Shown piece by piece: positions 8,681 through 18,073 of a stretch of DNA of 64,000 nt. The notes beneath the pieces are model-generated. The model was not told the origin of the DNA, did not search any database, and was given only the letters and a program-made list of their open reading frames with translations. The position numbers were made by a program, and so were the translations under genes. Source of the stretch: Streptococcus thalassemiae (GTDB taxonomy: Bacteria > Bacillota > Bacilli > Lactobacillales > Streptococcaceae); assembly GCF_903645285.1 (NCBI RefSeq), contig NZ_CAHJXN010000001.1, forward strand, positions 350,001 to 414,000. Direction: 5' to 3'. Numbering within the stretch: the stretch's first letter is position 1; every line of letters begins with the position of its first letter.

Positions 8681-9259
8681 ATGAAAAAAAGTCAAAAAAT
8701 GCATGGCCTCATTGCAATGATTGCCGTAGCTCTCTTTATTGATTTTATTGTTGTATTTGGTTCTAATCTTAGTTGGGGACCCAAGTTAGTTATTACTGGT
8801 ATTTCAGTGTCAGGTCAAATTGTAGCTATATCGAGCTGGCTACATAAGAGTCAGAAAGGTAAGAGAAAAATTATTTTTGACTTGTCTGCTAAGCTTTACA
8901 CGATACTTGTGTTTGCAGCAAGCATTTTTTATACAGTAGGAATTTGGGTTGCGACCCCAAGCGAAAGTTCTGGTATTAAAGAATGGATTTTGGGAATTGG
9001 CCTCGTTATTGAAGTGATTCTATTTGGTTTTTTCTCTTTAAAAAATGTCAAGGAAACTCCGGACGAACGCTTTTATGCTAATTTAGCCAAGGCAGCTAGC
9101 TTGATGTTTGTTTTTATACTAGGCGCACTGATAATCCTAGCAGTTATCATTGGGTATATGGGGTCTCTCACTCTTTACATGGGCCAGATCTTTATTAGCA
9201 TAGCTGCCTTGATTTTCATCTTTGCGGTTGTCTATTTTATCTTGGAACGTAGAGGATAA
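8681..9259 (+). CDS. Membrane protein paired with an XRE regulator
   Basis: A 192-residue protein with about six hydrophobic segments. Two charged loops stand out: HKSQKGKRKIIFD, and LKNVKETPDERFYANLAKA between the fourth and fifth helices. The second loop is seen in small DUF-type membrane proteins encoded beside XRE regulators. The start is the ATG at 8681 after AAAAAAGGAG; an upstream in-frame GTG falls inside the operator and is rejected. It ends two bases before the regulator gene, so the two form one transcript. Function is unknown. Confidence 0.78.
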   Translation: MKKSQKMHGLIAMIAVALFIDFIVVFGSNLSWGPKLVITGISVSGQIVAISSWLHKSQKGKRKIIFDLSAKLYTILVFAASIFYTVGIWVATPSESSGIKEWILGIGLVIEVILFGFFSLKNVKETPDERFYANLAKAASLMFVFILGALIILAVIIGYMGSLTLYMGQIFISIAALIFIFAVVYFILERRG

Positions 9260-9261
9260 GC

Positions 9262-9486
9262 ATGGCCAAAGAAAGCAAGATTATTACTAATCTCAAATCT
9301 GTTCGTGAGTCCACAGGCATGACCCAGCAGGAGTTAGCCGACCTCATCGGCATTCGACGCGAGACAATTCTTCACTTGGAAAATAACCGTTACAATCCTT
9401 CGCTGGAAATGGCTCTTAAAATTGCTCAAGTTTTTAATCTGAAAGTAGAAGAGCTCTTTGAACTCAGACAGAAAGAGGAAGCATAA
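9262..9486 (+). CDS. XRE-family transcriptional regulator
   Basis: A 74-residue protein that is little more than one helix-turn-helix domain: residues about 10-64 (LKSVRESTGMTQQELADLIG, then RRETILHLENNRYNPSLEMALKIA in two parts). It belongs to the small Cro/CI-like family with an LELF/EELFELR tail. It is translated just after the membrane protein gene and probably represses the operon through the paired palindromes at 8616-8664. The signal it responds to is unknown. Confidence 0.9.
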   Translation: MAKESKIITNLKSVRESTGMTQQELADLIGIRRETILHLENNRYNPSLEMALKIAQVFNLKVEELFELRQKEEA

Positions 9487-9791
9487 TTCTTTTCGAGACC
9501 TAGTATTAAGTCCATTGATTCATTAGGAATTGAAGCCAAAAGAAAAAATCCTTTTAAAATGTGCTCTTTTAAAATATAGTAATTCTTTCAAATTAACCTT
9601 TACTAATTGTGATGCTTTACGAGCTTTCTTAAGATCTGGTTCCCTAAATACTTTGAGTATACTTATGGTATTGATGCCCCTAAGCAAGCGACTTTCTGGT
9701 TGGCTTCCTCTTAAACTGTCTTGTCACTAACATTTGAAATCCACTTCCTTTTAGGGTACAATGGTAGAAATGAATTTTTGAGAGGATCAGA
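9487..9791. other. Gene-free stretch with degenerate frames
   Basis: Between the XRE gene and slrA I see only short frames without ribosome sites. One is a 66-codon frame on the plus strand (9530-9730); another is a start-less frame of about 65 residues on the minus strand. Neither resembles a family I know. The last 70 bases hold the slrA leader with a GAGAGGAT ribosome site. Confidence 0.4.
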
Positions 9792-10595
9792 ATGAAAAAA
9801 CTAGCAACCCTTCTTTTACTATCCACTGTAGCCCTAGCTGGGTGTAGCAGCATCCAACGCAGTCTGCGTGGTGATGACTATGTAGATTCTAGCTTGGCCT
9901 CTGAGGAAAGCTCCAAAGCAGCAGCCCAATCTGCCAAGGAGTTAAACGATGCTTTAACAAACGAGAATGCCAATTTCCCGCAACTTTCTAAGGAAGTTGC
10001 TGAGGATGAAGCCGAAGTGATTCTCCACACAAGCCAAGGTGATATCCGCATTAAGCTCTTCCCTAAACTGGCTCCTCTAGCGGTTGAAAACTTCCTCACT
10101 CATGCCAAAGAAGGCTACTATAACGGTATTACCTTCCACCGTGTCATCGATGGCTTTATGGTCCAAACTGGAGATCCCAAAGGAGACGGTACAGGTGGTC
10201 AGTCCATCTGGCATGACAAGGATAAGACTAAAGATAAGGGAACTGGTTTCAAAAACGAGATTACTCCTTATCTCTATAACATCCGTGGTGCTCTTTCTAT
10301 GGCTAATACTGGTCAACCAAACACCAATGGCAGCCAGTTCTTCATCAACCAAAATTCTACAGATACCTCTGCTAAACTCCCTACAAGCAAGTATCCAAAG
10401 AAAATCATCGAAGCCTACAAAGAAGGTGGAAACCCTAGTCTAGATGGCAAACACCCAGTCTTTGGTCAAGTAATTGACGGTATGGATGTTGTAGATAAAA
10501 TTGCTAAAGCCGAAAAAGATGAAAAAGACAAGCCAACTACTGCTATCACAATCGATAGCATCGAAGTAGTAAAAGACTACGATTTTAAATCTTAA
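9792..10595 (+). CDS. slrA: Lipoprotein peptidyl-prolyl cis-trans isomerase (cyclophilin) SlrA
   Basis: A 267-residue surface lipoprotein. The signal peptide ends in the lipobox LAGC with the lipidated C18. The mature part is a cyclophilin domain with [15 protein letters not shown] and QFFINQN, the usual active-site strands, plus short inserts. In pneumococcus SlrA (streptococcal lipoprotein rotamase A) catalyses proline isomerisation in secreted proteins and aids colonisation. The residue 20-75 linker is rich in Ser/Ala/Glu and probably tethers the domain through the wall. Confidence 0.94.
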   Translation: MKKLATLLLLSTVALAGCSSIQRSLRGDDYVDSSLASEESSKAAAQSAKELNDALTNENANFPQLSKEVAEDEAEVILHTSQGDIRIKLFPKLAPLAVENFLTHAKEGYYNGITFHRVIDGFMVQTGDPKGDGTGGQSIWHDKDKTKDKGTGFKNEITPYLYNIRGALSMANTGQPNTNGSQFFINQNSTDTSAKLPTSKYPKKIIEAYKEGGNPSLDGKHPVFGQVIDGMDVVDKIAKAEKDEKDKPTTAITIDSIEVVKDYDFKS

Positions 10596-10604
10596 AAAAA
10601 ACAA

Positions 10605-10640
10605 AAAATACAGTATCCACATTTGGTACTGTATTTCTTT
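10605..10640. terminator. Bidirectional terminator between slrA and the ABC-F gene
   Basis: AAATACAGTA and TACTGTATTT form a stem of ten base pairs with A/T runs on both sides. Confidence 0.8.
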
Positions 10641-10651
10641 TACTCTCATTC

Positions 10652-12193
10652 TTAAGTTAAATTATTAAAATCCCATATTTGATCCATCCAACCTTCATAG
10701 AAGTCTGGCTCGTGGCAGACCATAAGAATCGATCCCTTGTATTCTTTGAGAGCACGTTTGAGTTCATCCTTGGCATCCACATCCAAGTGGTTGGTCGGCT
10801 CGTCCAGCACTAAAACATTGTTTTCACGATTCATCAAGAGACAGAAACGAACCTTGGCTTGTTCCCCACCTGACAAGACCTGAATTTGGCTTTCGATATG
10901 CTTAGTTGTCAAACCACAACGGGCAAGGGCTGCACGGACTTCTGCTTGGTTGAGAGCTGGAAAGGCATTCCAGACAGCTTCAAGAGGAGTTTGGCGATTG
11001 CCACCTTCTACTTCCTGTTCAAAATAACCGAGTTCTAGGTAGTCACCGCGTTCCACTTCCCCAGCGATTGGCGGGATAATCCCTAAAAGGCTCTTCAAAA
11101 GAGTTGTTTTCCCGATACCATTTGCCCCGATAATAGCAACCTTTTGATTGCGTTCAAAGGTAAGATTTAAAGGCTTGGTCAGAGGACGTTCATAACCAAT
11201 TTGCAAATCCTTGGCTTGGAAAATAAAGCGTCCTGGCGTACGAGCTGGTTTGAAATCAAAGGACGGCTTTGGTTTCTCACTTTGCAACTCGATAATATCC
11301 ATCTTATCCAATTTCTTCTGACGAGACATGGCCATGTTTCGTGTTGCAACACGCGCTTTATTACGTGCGACAAAGTCTTTGAGATCTGCAATCTCTTTCT
11401 GCTGACGTTCGTAGGCAGCCTCTAGCTGAGATTTCTTCATCGCATAGACTTCTTGGAACTGATAGTAGTCACCAGAATAACGCGTCAGCTGTTGATTTTC
11501 CACATGATAGACGATATTGATAACGTCATTTAGGAACGGAATATCGTGTGAAATGAGAACAAAGGCATTCTCATAGTTTTGGAGATAGCGCTTGAGCCAG
11601 TCAATATGCTCAGCATCCAAGTAGTTGGTCGGCTCGTCCAAAAGCAAGATATCAGGCTTTTCAAGGAGAAGTTTAGCCAAAAGCACCTTGGTTCTTTGTC
11701 CACCTGACAAAGAGGTTACATCCGTATCCATGCCAAAGTCCATAACACCAAGGGCACGCGCTACTTCGTCAATCTTAGCATCCAAGGTGTAGAAATCACG
11801 ACTCTCCAGACGATCTTGGAGTTCTCCCACTTCTTCCATGAGAGCATCAACATCCGCACCGTCTTCAGCCATTTCCATATAGAGGTCATTGATACGAGCT
11901 TCTGCTTTAAACAGCTCATCAAAGGCCGTACGGAGAACATCGCGCACCGACTGCCCTTCAGCAAGGACGGAGTGCTGATCCAAGTAACCAGCAGTCACAT
12001 ATTTGGACCACTCAACCTTCCCTTCATCTGGCAGCATTTTACCAGTCACGATACTCATAAAGGTTGATTTTCCTTCACCATTGGCACCGACCAGGCCGAT
12101 ATGTTCTCCTTTGAGAAGACGGAAGGACACATCTTCAAAAATTGCACGGTCACCAAAACCGTGACTCAGATTTTTAACTTCTAAAATACTCAT
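10652..12193 (-). CDS. ABC-F family ATPase (YfmM-like)
   Basis: A 513-residue protein with two ABC domains and no membrane segments. The first has Walker A GANGEGKS, signature LSGGQRTK and Walker B LLLDEPTNYLD. A charged linker of about 80 residues (near 240-320) follows. The second has GANGIGKTT, LSGGEQAKV and LVLDEPTNHLD. ABC-F proteins act on ribosomes, often relieving stalls or giving antibiotic tolerance. Overall it resembles the housekeeping YfmM type rather than a known resistance factor. It is a single-gene unit with a BOX element just upstream. Confidence 0.9.
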   Translation of the reverse strand: MSILEVKNLSHGFGDRAIFEDVSFRLLKGEHIGLVGANGEGKSTFMSIVTGKMLPDEGKVEWSKYVTAGYLDQHSVLAEGQSVRDVLRTAFDELFKAEARINDLYMEMAEDGADVDALMEEVGELQDRLESRDFYTLDAKIDEVARALGVMDFGMDTDVTSLSGGQRTKVLLAKLLLEKPDILLLDEPTNYLDAEHIDWLKRYLQNYENAFVLISHDIPFLNDVINIVYHVENQQLTRYSGDYYQFQEVYAMKKSQLEAAYERQQKEIADLKDFVARNKARVATRNMAMSRQKKLDKMDIIELQSEKPKPSFDFKPARTPGRFIFQAKDLQIGYERPLTKPLNLTFERNQKVAIIGANGIGKTTLLKSLLGIIPPIAGEVERGDYLELGYFEQEVEGGNRQTPLEAVWNAFPALNQAEVRAALARCGLTTKHIESQIQVLSGGEQAKVRFCLLMNRENNVLVLDEPTNHLDVDAKDELKRALKEYKGSILMVCHEPDFYEGWMDQIWDFNNLT

Positions 12194-12216
12194 TTTAATT
12201 CCTTATCTTGTTTTTA

Positions 12217-12318
12217 TACTCTTCGAAAATCTCTTCAAACCACGTCAGCTTCACCTTGCCGTACTCAAGTACAGCCTGCGGCTAGCTTCCTAGTTTGCTC
12301 TTTGATTTTCATTGAGTA
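12217..12318 (+). repeat. BOX element, boxA-boxC
   Basis: About 102 bp running from TACTCTTCGAAAATC to ATTTTCATTGAGTA. The boxA core CGTCAGCTTCACCTTGCCGTA matches the element targeted by BOX typing. No boxB copy is present. The right end supplies the stop codon and the last two codons of the vanZ-like gene. Confidence 0.88.
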
Positions 12319-12782
12319 TTATGTAATTGTTTATAGAGGAGCCAAGCCAGATAGCCACCCAAGGTATTGGTCCACAAATCATCAATTTCAAAGACGCGAT
12401 TAAAATCAAAGAAAAAGTCCAAGACTAACTGCGTACACTCGATTCCAAGACTTAAGAGAAAACTGAAAAGAAGAACTCTTTTTGTTTTCCTTAAGTTTGG
12501 AAAGAGATAGATAAGTTGAAAGACCAGAGGAAAAAGCAAGAAGACATTGAGGATATTTTGTAAAAAAATCCAACATAATTGTCCAATGTCACTTACTTCA
12601 CCCAGTTTCCAAAAAGAATTGAAAGGAGTCAAAAGAAAAACCAGGCGTCCAAGATGCTGAATACCTGGAGTTTCCACTCCCACGGGAGATTGTTCTTGAG
12701 GAGTAAAGCAAAAATAGACGATACAAATGCTATAGAAAATGACCCCCCAGACCAAAATATGATTATAAGTCTTCTTCATCAT
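12309..12782 (-). CDS. VanZ-like family membrane protein
   Basis: A 157-residue protein with four or five membrane helices and the VanZ-family signature ECTQLVLDFFFDFN, then R-x-x-E-x-DDLWTNTLGG. Family members are linked to low-level glycopeptide resistance in enterococci; most streptococcal copies have no known role. Its start overlaps the rlmN stop (TAATG), so it is co-translated with rlmN. The last two codons (Thr, Gln) and the TGA stop lie inside a BOX element, so the native C terminus has been replaced or clipped. Confidence 0.85.
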   Translation of the reverse strand: MMKKTYNHILVWGVIFYSICIVYFCFTPQEQSPVGVETPGIQHLGRLVFLLTPFNSFWKLGEVSDIGQLCWIFLQNILNVFLLFPLVFQLIYLFPNLRKTKRVLLFSFLLSLGIECTQLVLDFFFDFNRVFEIDDLWTNTLGGYLAWLLYKQLHNTQ

Positions 12783-13867
12783 TAAGGATTGACTGCTGCG
12801 ACTGCTTTCTGGCGGTCACGTTTCATTGTATTGGAACGCAATTGTCCACAAGCTGCATCAATATCTGTTCCGTGCTCTTGACGAACCACACAGTTAACCC
12901 CTTTTTTCTTAAGCGTATCATAGAAAGCCAACACGCGCTCTTTAGGACTACGGCTATATTGGTCATGCTCACTAACTGGGTTATAAGGAATCAAGTTTAC
13001 ATAAGACAATTTCTTGATATTCTTGAGCAATTCAGCCAATTCCAAGGCTTGTTCTACACCATCATTAACTTCATTGAGCATGATATATTCAAAGGTCACA
13101 CGACGGTTGGTTGTCTCAATGTAATACTCAATGGCTGCGAAAAGCTTTTCAATCGGAAAGGCACGGTTAATCTTCATGATACTTGAGCGCAGTTCATTAT
13201 TAGGTGCGTGAAGGGAAACGGCAAGATTGACCTGAACTCCTTCATTAGCAAAATCACGAATTTTATGGGCCAAACCTGAGGTTGAAACCGTAATGTGACG
13301 AGCACCGATGGCCATTCCCTTGTCATCATTGATAGTACGAACGAAATTTAAGACATTGTTGTAGTTATCAAATGGTTCACCAATTCCCATGACAACGATA
13401 TGGCTGACACGTTCGTCCTGACCACGCTCATCAAAGTATTTCTGAACCAGCATGATTTGCGCTACGATTTCACCGTTATTGAGGTCACGTTGTTTCTTAA
13501 TCAAACCAGAAGCACAGAAGGTACAACCGATATTACAGCCGACCTGAGTGGTCACACAGACTGACAAACCATAGTGCTGTCTCATCAATACTGTCTCAAT
13601 CAGCATGCCATCAGGCAATTCAAAAAGATATTTAACGGTACCATCAGCAGACTCTTGAACGATACGTTGTTTCAAGGGATTGACCACAAACTGGTCATTG
13701 AGCTTAGCAATCAAATCCTTGGAAAGGTTGGTCATTTCTTCAAATGACTGGACACGTTTACGGTAAAGCCATTCCCAGATTTGGTCTGCACGGAATTTCT
13801 TTTCTCCCTGCTCCAAAACCCATTCCTGCATGGTTTGACGTGTTAAACTATAAATTGACGGTTTCAT
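12782..13867 (-). CDS. rlmN: Dual-specificity 23S rRNA/tRNA adenine-C2 methyltransferase RlmN
   Basis: A 361-residue radical SAM enzyme that makes m2A2503 in 23S rRNA and m2A37 in tRNAs. The iron-sulfur cluster cysteines are in [11 protein letters not shown] (C111, C115, C118), and the methyl-carrying cysteine is near C340 in [11 protein letters not shown]-binding strands ([22 protein letters not shown]) are present. The product is close to the usual length. The gene is followed by the vanZ-like gene with overlapping stop and start codons and preceded, 20 bases away, by the yutD-like gene. Confidence 0.97.
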   Translation of the reverse strand: MKPSIYSLTRQTMQEWVLEQGEKKFRADQIWEWLYRKRVQSFEEMTNLSKDLIAKLNDQFVVNPLKQRIVQESADGTVKYLFELPDGMLIETVLMRQHYGLSVCVTTQVGCNIGCTFCASGLIKKQRDLNNGEIVAQIMLVQKYFDERGQDERVSHIVVMGIGEPFDNYNNVLNFVRTINDDKGMAIGARHITVSTSGLAHKIRDFANEGVQVNLAVSLHAPNNELRSSIMKINRAFPIEKLFAAIEYYIETTNRRVTFEYIMLNEVNDGVEQALELAELLKNIKKLSYVNLIPYNPVSEHDQYSRSPKERVLAFYDTLKKKGVNCVVRQEHGTDIDAACGQLRSNTMKRDRQKAVAAVNP

Positions 13868-13886
13868 TTCTTCTCCTTATTTCTAC

Positions 13887-14417
13887 TCACTTCTGACGAA
13901 TGACAAAATGACGTTGTCCCTTGTCCTCTTTCTGAGAATGCTGGTCTTTCTGACGACGTCTATTTTTCTTCTCTGTATTCGATTTTCGTTTTGTTTGAGT
14001 CGGTTTCTTTCCTTTTCTAGAAGGCGTTTCTTCTTCCTTCTTACGCATTTTCTTGTCAAATGATGCGCGCTTAGGGGCTTCATTTTCTAAGACAAAATAA
14101 GCACAACCATAACTACAATACTCTAAAAGGTAGTCTTGTAAACGACTGATTTTTTCAAGTTTTTCTTCTGTTCGGTCATCCTTGTAAAAACCTCGTAGGC
14201 GAAGCTGTTCATTACTCCAGTCCCCCACGATATAATCAAACTTGGTTAAGACTTCTGAAAAACGCTGATTAAAAGTCGTCACATCAAAGGCTTCCTTGAT
14301 ATTTTCCACCAAGGAAAAAGCTATCCCTTCCGTTTCGACCTTGTCCCCGTGTAAATGAAACTCAGGACCAGGAAACTTGTTATAGTTGTATAATTCAGGT
14401 GCAATTTCTTTTCGCAT
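13887..14417 (-). CDS. YutD-like protein (DUF1027)
   Basis: A 176-residue protein. Residues 1-115 form the YutD-like domain (NYNKFPGPEFHLHGDKVE, FDVTTFNQRFSEVLTKFDYI, LEYCSYGCAYFVLENE). The rest is a very basic tail rich in Lys, Arg and Gln, suggesting nucleic acid contact or disorder. It is directly upstream of rlmN, 20 bases away, so an RNA-linked job is possible. No activity is established for the family that I know of. Confidence 0.82.
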   Translation of the reverse strand: MRKEIAPELYNYNKFPGPEFHLHGDKVETEGIAFSLVENIKEAFDVTTFNQRFSEVLTKFDYIVGDWSNEQLRLRGFYKDDRTEEKLEKISRLQDYLLEYCSYGCAYFVLENEAPKRASFDKKMRKKEEETPSRKGKKPTQTKRKSNTEKKNRRRQKDQHSQKEDKGQRHFVIRQK

Positions 14418-14494
14418 AGATATCCTTTTTTCACGATTACTTAATACTTTATTCTACCATAATTTCTAGCAGTTAGCACGTTTCTCATAAAAAT

Positions 14495-14522
14495 GAAAAA
14501 AGTCTGACGATTTTGTCAGACT
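14495..14522 (-). terminator. Terminator of sodA
   Basis: AGTCTGAC and GTCAGACT pair around a short loop, followed on the minus strand by a T-rich run. Downstream (14527-14563) an 18-bp A-rich unit, ATCATATnACCTAAAAAA, occurs twice in a row. Confidence 0.75.
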
Positions 14523-14591
14523 CGAATCATATGACCTAAAAAAATCATATAACCTAAAAAAGAGAAGAACCATTCTTCCCTCCAACTATCA

Positions 14592-15197
14592 TTATTTAGC
14601 GGCTGCGTACAATTCATCTACTTTGTTCCAGTTGATTACTGAGAAGAAAGCTTTGATGTAGTCAGGACGCACGTTGCGGTATTTCACGTAGTAAGCATGT
14701 TCCCAAACGTCCAGGCCCAAGATTGGTTTTTTACCTTCTGAGATTGGTGTGTCTTGGTTTGCTGTTGAAGTCACTTCAAGTTTACCTTCTTTATTGACAA
14801 CCAACCATGCCCATCCTGAACCGAAACGAGTTGTTGCTGCTGCAGTGAAGGCTGCTTGGAATTCTTCAAATGAACCAAATGTTGCATCGATTGCTGCTGC
14901 AAGTTCTGCTGATGGAGCTGTTTTCTCAGGAGTCATCAATTCCCAGAAAAGAGCGTGGTTCAAGTGTCCACCACCGTTGTTGATAAGTGCTTGACGGATA
15001 TCAGCTGGAATAGATTCTACATCAGCAAGCAAGGCTTCAAGATCTTCACCGATTTCAGGGTGTTTTTCAAGAGCTGCATTAGCATTGTTGACATAAGTTT
15101 GATGGTGTTTGTCATGGTGCAAGTGCATTGTTTCCGCATCGATGTATGGTTCCAAAGCGTCGTATGCATATGGAAGATCTGGTAAGATAATAGCCAT
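14592..15197 (-). CDS. sodA: Manganese-dependent superoxide dismutase
   Basis: A 201-residue Mn/Fe-type dismutase: [20 protein letters not shown], metal ligand H27 in LHHDKHHQ, a second in [10 protein letters not shown], and the D-x-W-E-H pair in [14 protein letters not shown]. It converts superoxide to peroxide and oxygen. It has its own transcript ending in a good terminator. The upstream region holds a BOX element with three boxB copies about 110 bases before the start. GC content at third positions is higher than in most neighbours, as expected for a highly expressed gene. Confidence 0.97.
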   Translation of the reverse strand: MAIILPDLPYAYDALEPYIDAETMHLHHDKHHQTYVNNANAALEKHPEIGEDLEALLADVESIPADIRQALINNGGGHLNHALFWELMTPEKTAPSAELAAAIDATFGSFEEFQAAFTAAATTRFGSGWAWLVVNKEGKLEVTSTANQDTPISEGKKPILGLDVWEHAYYVKYRNVRPDYIKAFFSVINWNKVDELYAAAK

Positions 15198-15304
15198 CTG
15201 TAATACCTCTTTTTCTTTCTATATGAAAATGATAACGCAAACATTCACTTTTTTCAAGTTTTTTGCTTATAGATGAAGAAATCACTGAAATACTTTCTAA
15301 CTAA

Positions 15305-15543
15305 TACTCTTCGAAAATCTCTTCAAACCGCGTCAACGTCTCCTTGCCGTAGATATGGTTACTGACTTCGTCAGTTTCATCCGCAACCTCAAAACGGTGT
15401 TTTGAGCTGACTTCGTCAGTTCTATCCACAACCTCAAAAACATGTTTTGAGCTGACTTCGTCAGTCTTATCTACAACCTCAAAGCAGTACTTTGAGCAAC
15501 CTGCGGCTAGTTTCCTAGTTTGCTCTTTGATTTTCATTGAGTA
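15305..15543 (+). repeat. BOX element with three boxB copies (AB3C)
   Basis: About 239 bp: boxA from 15305, three copies of the 45-bp boxB (each starting CTGACTTCGTCAGT and containing AACCTCAAA...TTTGAG), then boxC ending GAGTA at 15543. It lies between holA and sodA. Because 45 is a multiple of three, the minus strand reads through as an 84-codon open frame with repeated FEVVD-x-TDEVSS-like units; this is a by-product of the repeat, not a supported gene. Confidence 0.92.
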
Positions 15544-15616
15544 TAAAACAAGCAAATCAGCAAGAAACCCACGACAAGATAATCCTGACGCGGGTTAAAA
15601 AGTTTTTCAAAAAATA

Positions 15617-16654
15617 TCAATTTACCTGACTAGCAATCTGTAGGAGTGCTTTTTCAAAAAGGAAACCTTTTTCATAAAGACCTGTCTTAATCTGATAGTC
15701 TGTCTCAATCAAATAAGAAATAGCTTGCTTCAAAAATCTCAAGGAAAGTCCTCGCGCATCTCTCAGCGCAAACTTGATTTGATAGGGATTGGGATTGCGT
15801 CCGAGAAAACTGCCTAAACTACTTGCTATCTGCGATTCTGTTTGCCCAGACTCTGACAAAATTTTCACCTGAGTAAAAGTCCGAAATTGTCCTAGCATGA
15901 CTGCAATCAACTTGATTTCATCTTCCCCTTGCAAGGTCAAGTCTCTCACCAAATCACGCGCCTGGTCCATCTTTTTAGTCAGAATAAACTGAGTTAAATC
16001 AAAAATATTGTCCTGCAAGGTCTTAGGAATTGCCTCGACAATGTCCTTTTCCTCAATCACCCCATCTGATTTATAGGACTGTAAAAAGAGGAGATTTTTC
16101 TGAATTTCACTAAATTGAAAACCCGACTTGACGAGAAGATTTTCAAAAGAATGATTAGCAAACTGCAGACCTTGTTTCTGACTCCACTTTTGGAAATACT
16201 GGCGCAATTCTTGTTCTTTGGCTTCTACTGCATCAAAAACCTTAGCATCACGCTTCAGTAATTTAACCAACCGTCTTTTGCTATCCAGTTTTCCTTCTGC
16301 AAAGATTAACAACTTGGTTGTTGGTGAAGGATTATCAAGGTATTCCTCAAACGACTTGAGTTCATCATCTGTTAAAAAGCGTTTCTTGGCTGTTGTGATA
16401 TCGACAAAATGATCCAATATCACGATTTTCTCATCCGCAAAGAAAGGAAGGCTGACTAACTCCAGTTCCACATCCTTGTAAACTACTTCTTTCATATCAA
16501 AGTAGGCAAAGTTGAGGTCAGCAGAATCATAGCCAATCTGTTTCAACACTTGACTCTTCATAACTTCAAACTGACCCTGGTCTGTCCCTGTAAATAGGCT
16601 CAGGCTAGGTAAATTTGATAAAGTCAACTTCTGGCTTTCTTCAATAGCTAGCAT
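15617..16654 (-). CDS. holA: DNA polymerase III subunit delta
   Basis: A 345-residue clamp-loader subunit: MLAIEESQKLTLSNLPSLSL, LFTGTDQGQFEVMKSQVLKQ near the N terminus, IVILDHFVDITT, and a C-terminal helical domain (LGRNPNPYQIKFALRDA, YLIETDYQIKTGL). It has the AAA+-like fold without a working P-loop, and opens the beta clamp. Length is normal. It lies between pyrDA and sodA with a BOX element after it. Confidence 0.95.
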   Translation of the reverse strand: MLAIEESQKLTLSNLPSLSLFTGTDQGQFEVMKSQVLKQIGYDSADLNFAYFDMKEVVYKDVELELVSLPFFADEKIVILDHFVDITTAKKRFLTDDELKSFEEYLDNPSPTTKLLIFAEGKLDSKRRLVKLLKRDAKVFDAVEAKEQELRQYFQKWSQKQGLQFANHSFENLLVKSGFQFSEIQKNLLFLQSYKSDGVIEEKDIVEAIPKTLQDNIFDLTQFILTKKMDQARDLVRDLTLQGEDEIKLIAVMLGQFRTFTQVKILSESGQTESQIASSLGSFLGRNPNPYQIKFALRDARGLSLRFLKQAISYLIETDYQIKTGLYEKGFLFEKALLQIASQVN

Positions 16655-16687
16655 CTTCTCTCCTTTCTTCTGATTTTTCGATTTAAT

Positions 16688-17623
16688 TTAGTCAATATAG
16701 CGCAATTTCCCACGAAAATCTTCTAGGCTTTCGTACCCTTTTTCCGCCATGATTGCCTTCAGTTCATTGGTAATACGTTCGAAAGCACCGACGCCTTCTT
16801 TGTGAAGGGTGGTTCCCACCTGTACCATACTGGCACCACAGAGGATGTGTTCAAAGGCATCACGACCAGTCAACACGCCACCTGTTCCGATGATTTGGAT
16901 TTGAGGATTTAAGCGTTGGTAGAAAGCATGAACATTGGCTAGAGCAGTCGGTTTGATATACTCCCCACCAATCCCCCCAAAACCATTTTTAGGACGGATA
17001 ACGACGGACTCATCTTCTATATATAGGCCATTTCCGATAGAGTTGACGCAGTTGACAAACTTAAGAGGATACTTGTTAAAAATAGCTGCCGCTTGGTCAA
17101 AGTGAACAATATCAAAATATGGTGGCAATTTAATTCCAAGAGGTTTGATGAAGTAGGCAAACACCTCTGCCAAAATCCGATCTGTTGTCTCAAAATCATA
17201 GGCAATCTGAGGTTTACCTGGAACATTTGGACAGGAGAGGTTTAGCTCAGTCAGACCACGAAAATCACTCTCTTGGACTTTTTTCAAAATAGTATGGGTT
17301 TCCTCTGGAGACATGCCAACTAGAGATAAGAAGAAAGTCCGGTTTGGCTCTTTTTCCTGCAAGTCCAAAAGGTAGTCCAGATAGTAGTCTAAGCCCTTAT
17401 TTGGCAAACCCATAGAGTTGATAGAACCAAGTGGAACATCCTGATAACGTGGTTCAGGGTTTCCCTGACGAAAGTCCAAGGTCGCTGTCTTTGTGACAAA
17501 GGTTCCTGCAACTGAGTTTTTAACCCCTTCTAACTCCTCTATCGTCATACAAGCCACACCTGCTGCATTCATCAAGCAATTGTCAAACTCAAAACCAGCA
17601 ATTTGTGATTTTGTTGATACCAT
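16688..17623 (-). CDS. pyrDA: Dihydroorotate dehydrogenase A (fumarate)
   Basis: A 311-residue class 1A dihydroorotate dehydrogenase, a soluble FMN enzyme that oxidises dihydroorotate to orotate using fumarate. Key features are the active-site loop [17 protein letters not shown] with the catalytic cysteine, FMN contacts around [11 protein letters not shown], and the [19 protein letters not shown] phosphate site. It is separate from other pyr genes here. holA follows 33 bases downstream and may share its transcript. Confidence 0.95.
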   Translation of the reverse strand: MVSTKSQIAGFEFDNCLMNAAGVACMTIEELEGVKNSVAGTFVTKTATLDFRQGNPEPRYQDVPLGSINSMGLPNKGLDYYLDYLLDLQEKEPNRTFFLSLVGMSPEETHTILKKVQESDFRGLTELNLSCPNVPGKPQIAYDFETTDRILAEVFAYFIKPLGIKLPPYFDIVHFDQAAAIFNKYPLKFVNCVNSIGNGLYIEDESVVIRPKNGFGGIGGEYIKPTALANVHAFYQRLNPQIQIIGTGGVLTGRDAFEHILCGASMVQVGTTLHKEGVGAFERITNELKAIMAEKGYESLEDFRGKLRYID

Positions 17624-17689
17624 GATTCTGATCCTCCAGATTCCTTTTATTGCTAATATTATACCACAGTTTTAATTCTAGGTTTACTA

Positions 17690-18040
17690 GATTCTATGGT
17701 TCTATCTATTTATTCGGAAAAGAAAGTCTAGTGCAGAAGTCATGCTATGGAAACAGCTAGTGTATTGGAAGTTTGAACAAGGCTTGGGTAACAGACTTTT
17801 GAATGAAGTCCAAGCAACAAGGAAAAATCTCAACCATGAGTCCATTCCATGACTCTGTTGCTCTAGAAAACCTTGCAATAGTCAAGTGATAACGAATAAA
17901 ACTTTGGATTGAAATATCCCCATGATTATCTATTACGAGGAGAAATCTCAACCTTTGTCATTTTTAAAGAAATACATGTAAATCTCTACTTTCGCAAAAT
18001 GGATTTTCAGAACAGTATCCCAGCATAGTTAAAAACTATA
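17690..18040. other. Gene-free stretch with decayed reading frames
   Basis: Between pyrDA and metK I see no intact gene. A plus-strand run near 17910-18030 reads GEISTFVIFKEIHVN-like peptide before a stop. A minus-strand 64-codon frame (17757-17951) lacks a ribosome site. This looks like eroded coding DNA of unknown origin. Confidence 0.35.
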
Positions 18041-18064
18041 AAAAAGAGGGAGTTCCCTCTTTCT
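18041..18064 (-). terminator. Terminator of metK
   Basis: AAAGAGGGA and TCCCTCTTT pair with a two-base loop region, followed on the minus strand by T residues. Confidence 0.78.
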
Positions 18065-18073
18065 TCAATTCAT

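Noticed and set aside
9530..9730. 66-codon plus-strand frame before slrA
   Set aside because: No ribosome site, no recognisable family, and unusual composition; more likely non-coding.
12217..12318. RUP element
   Set aside because: The ~102-bp repeats first suggested RUP by size, but the CTACGGCAAGGCGACGCTGACG-like core (given here as recalled) and 45-bp modules identify them as BOX.
15301..15555. 84-codon minus-strand frame with repeated peptide units
   Set aside because: It lies wholly in a BOX element; the repeats come from the 45-bp boxB modules. No ribosome site supports it.
17757..17951. 64-codon minus-strand frame between pyrDA and metK
   Set aside because: No ribosome site and no family match; region shows decayed frames on both strands.
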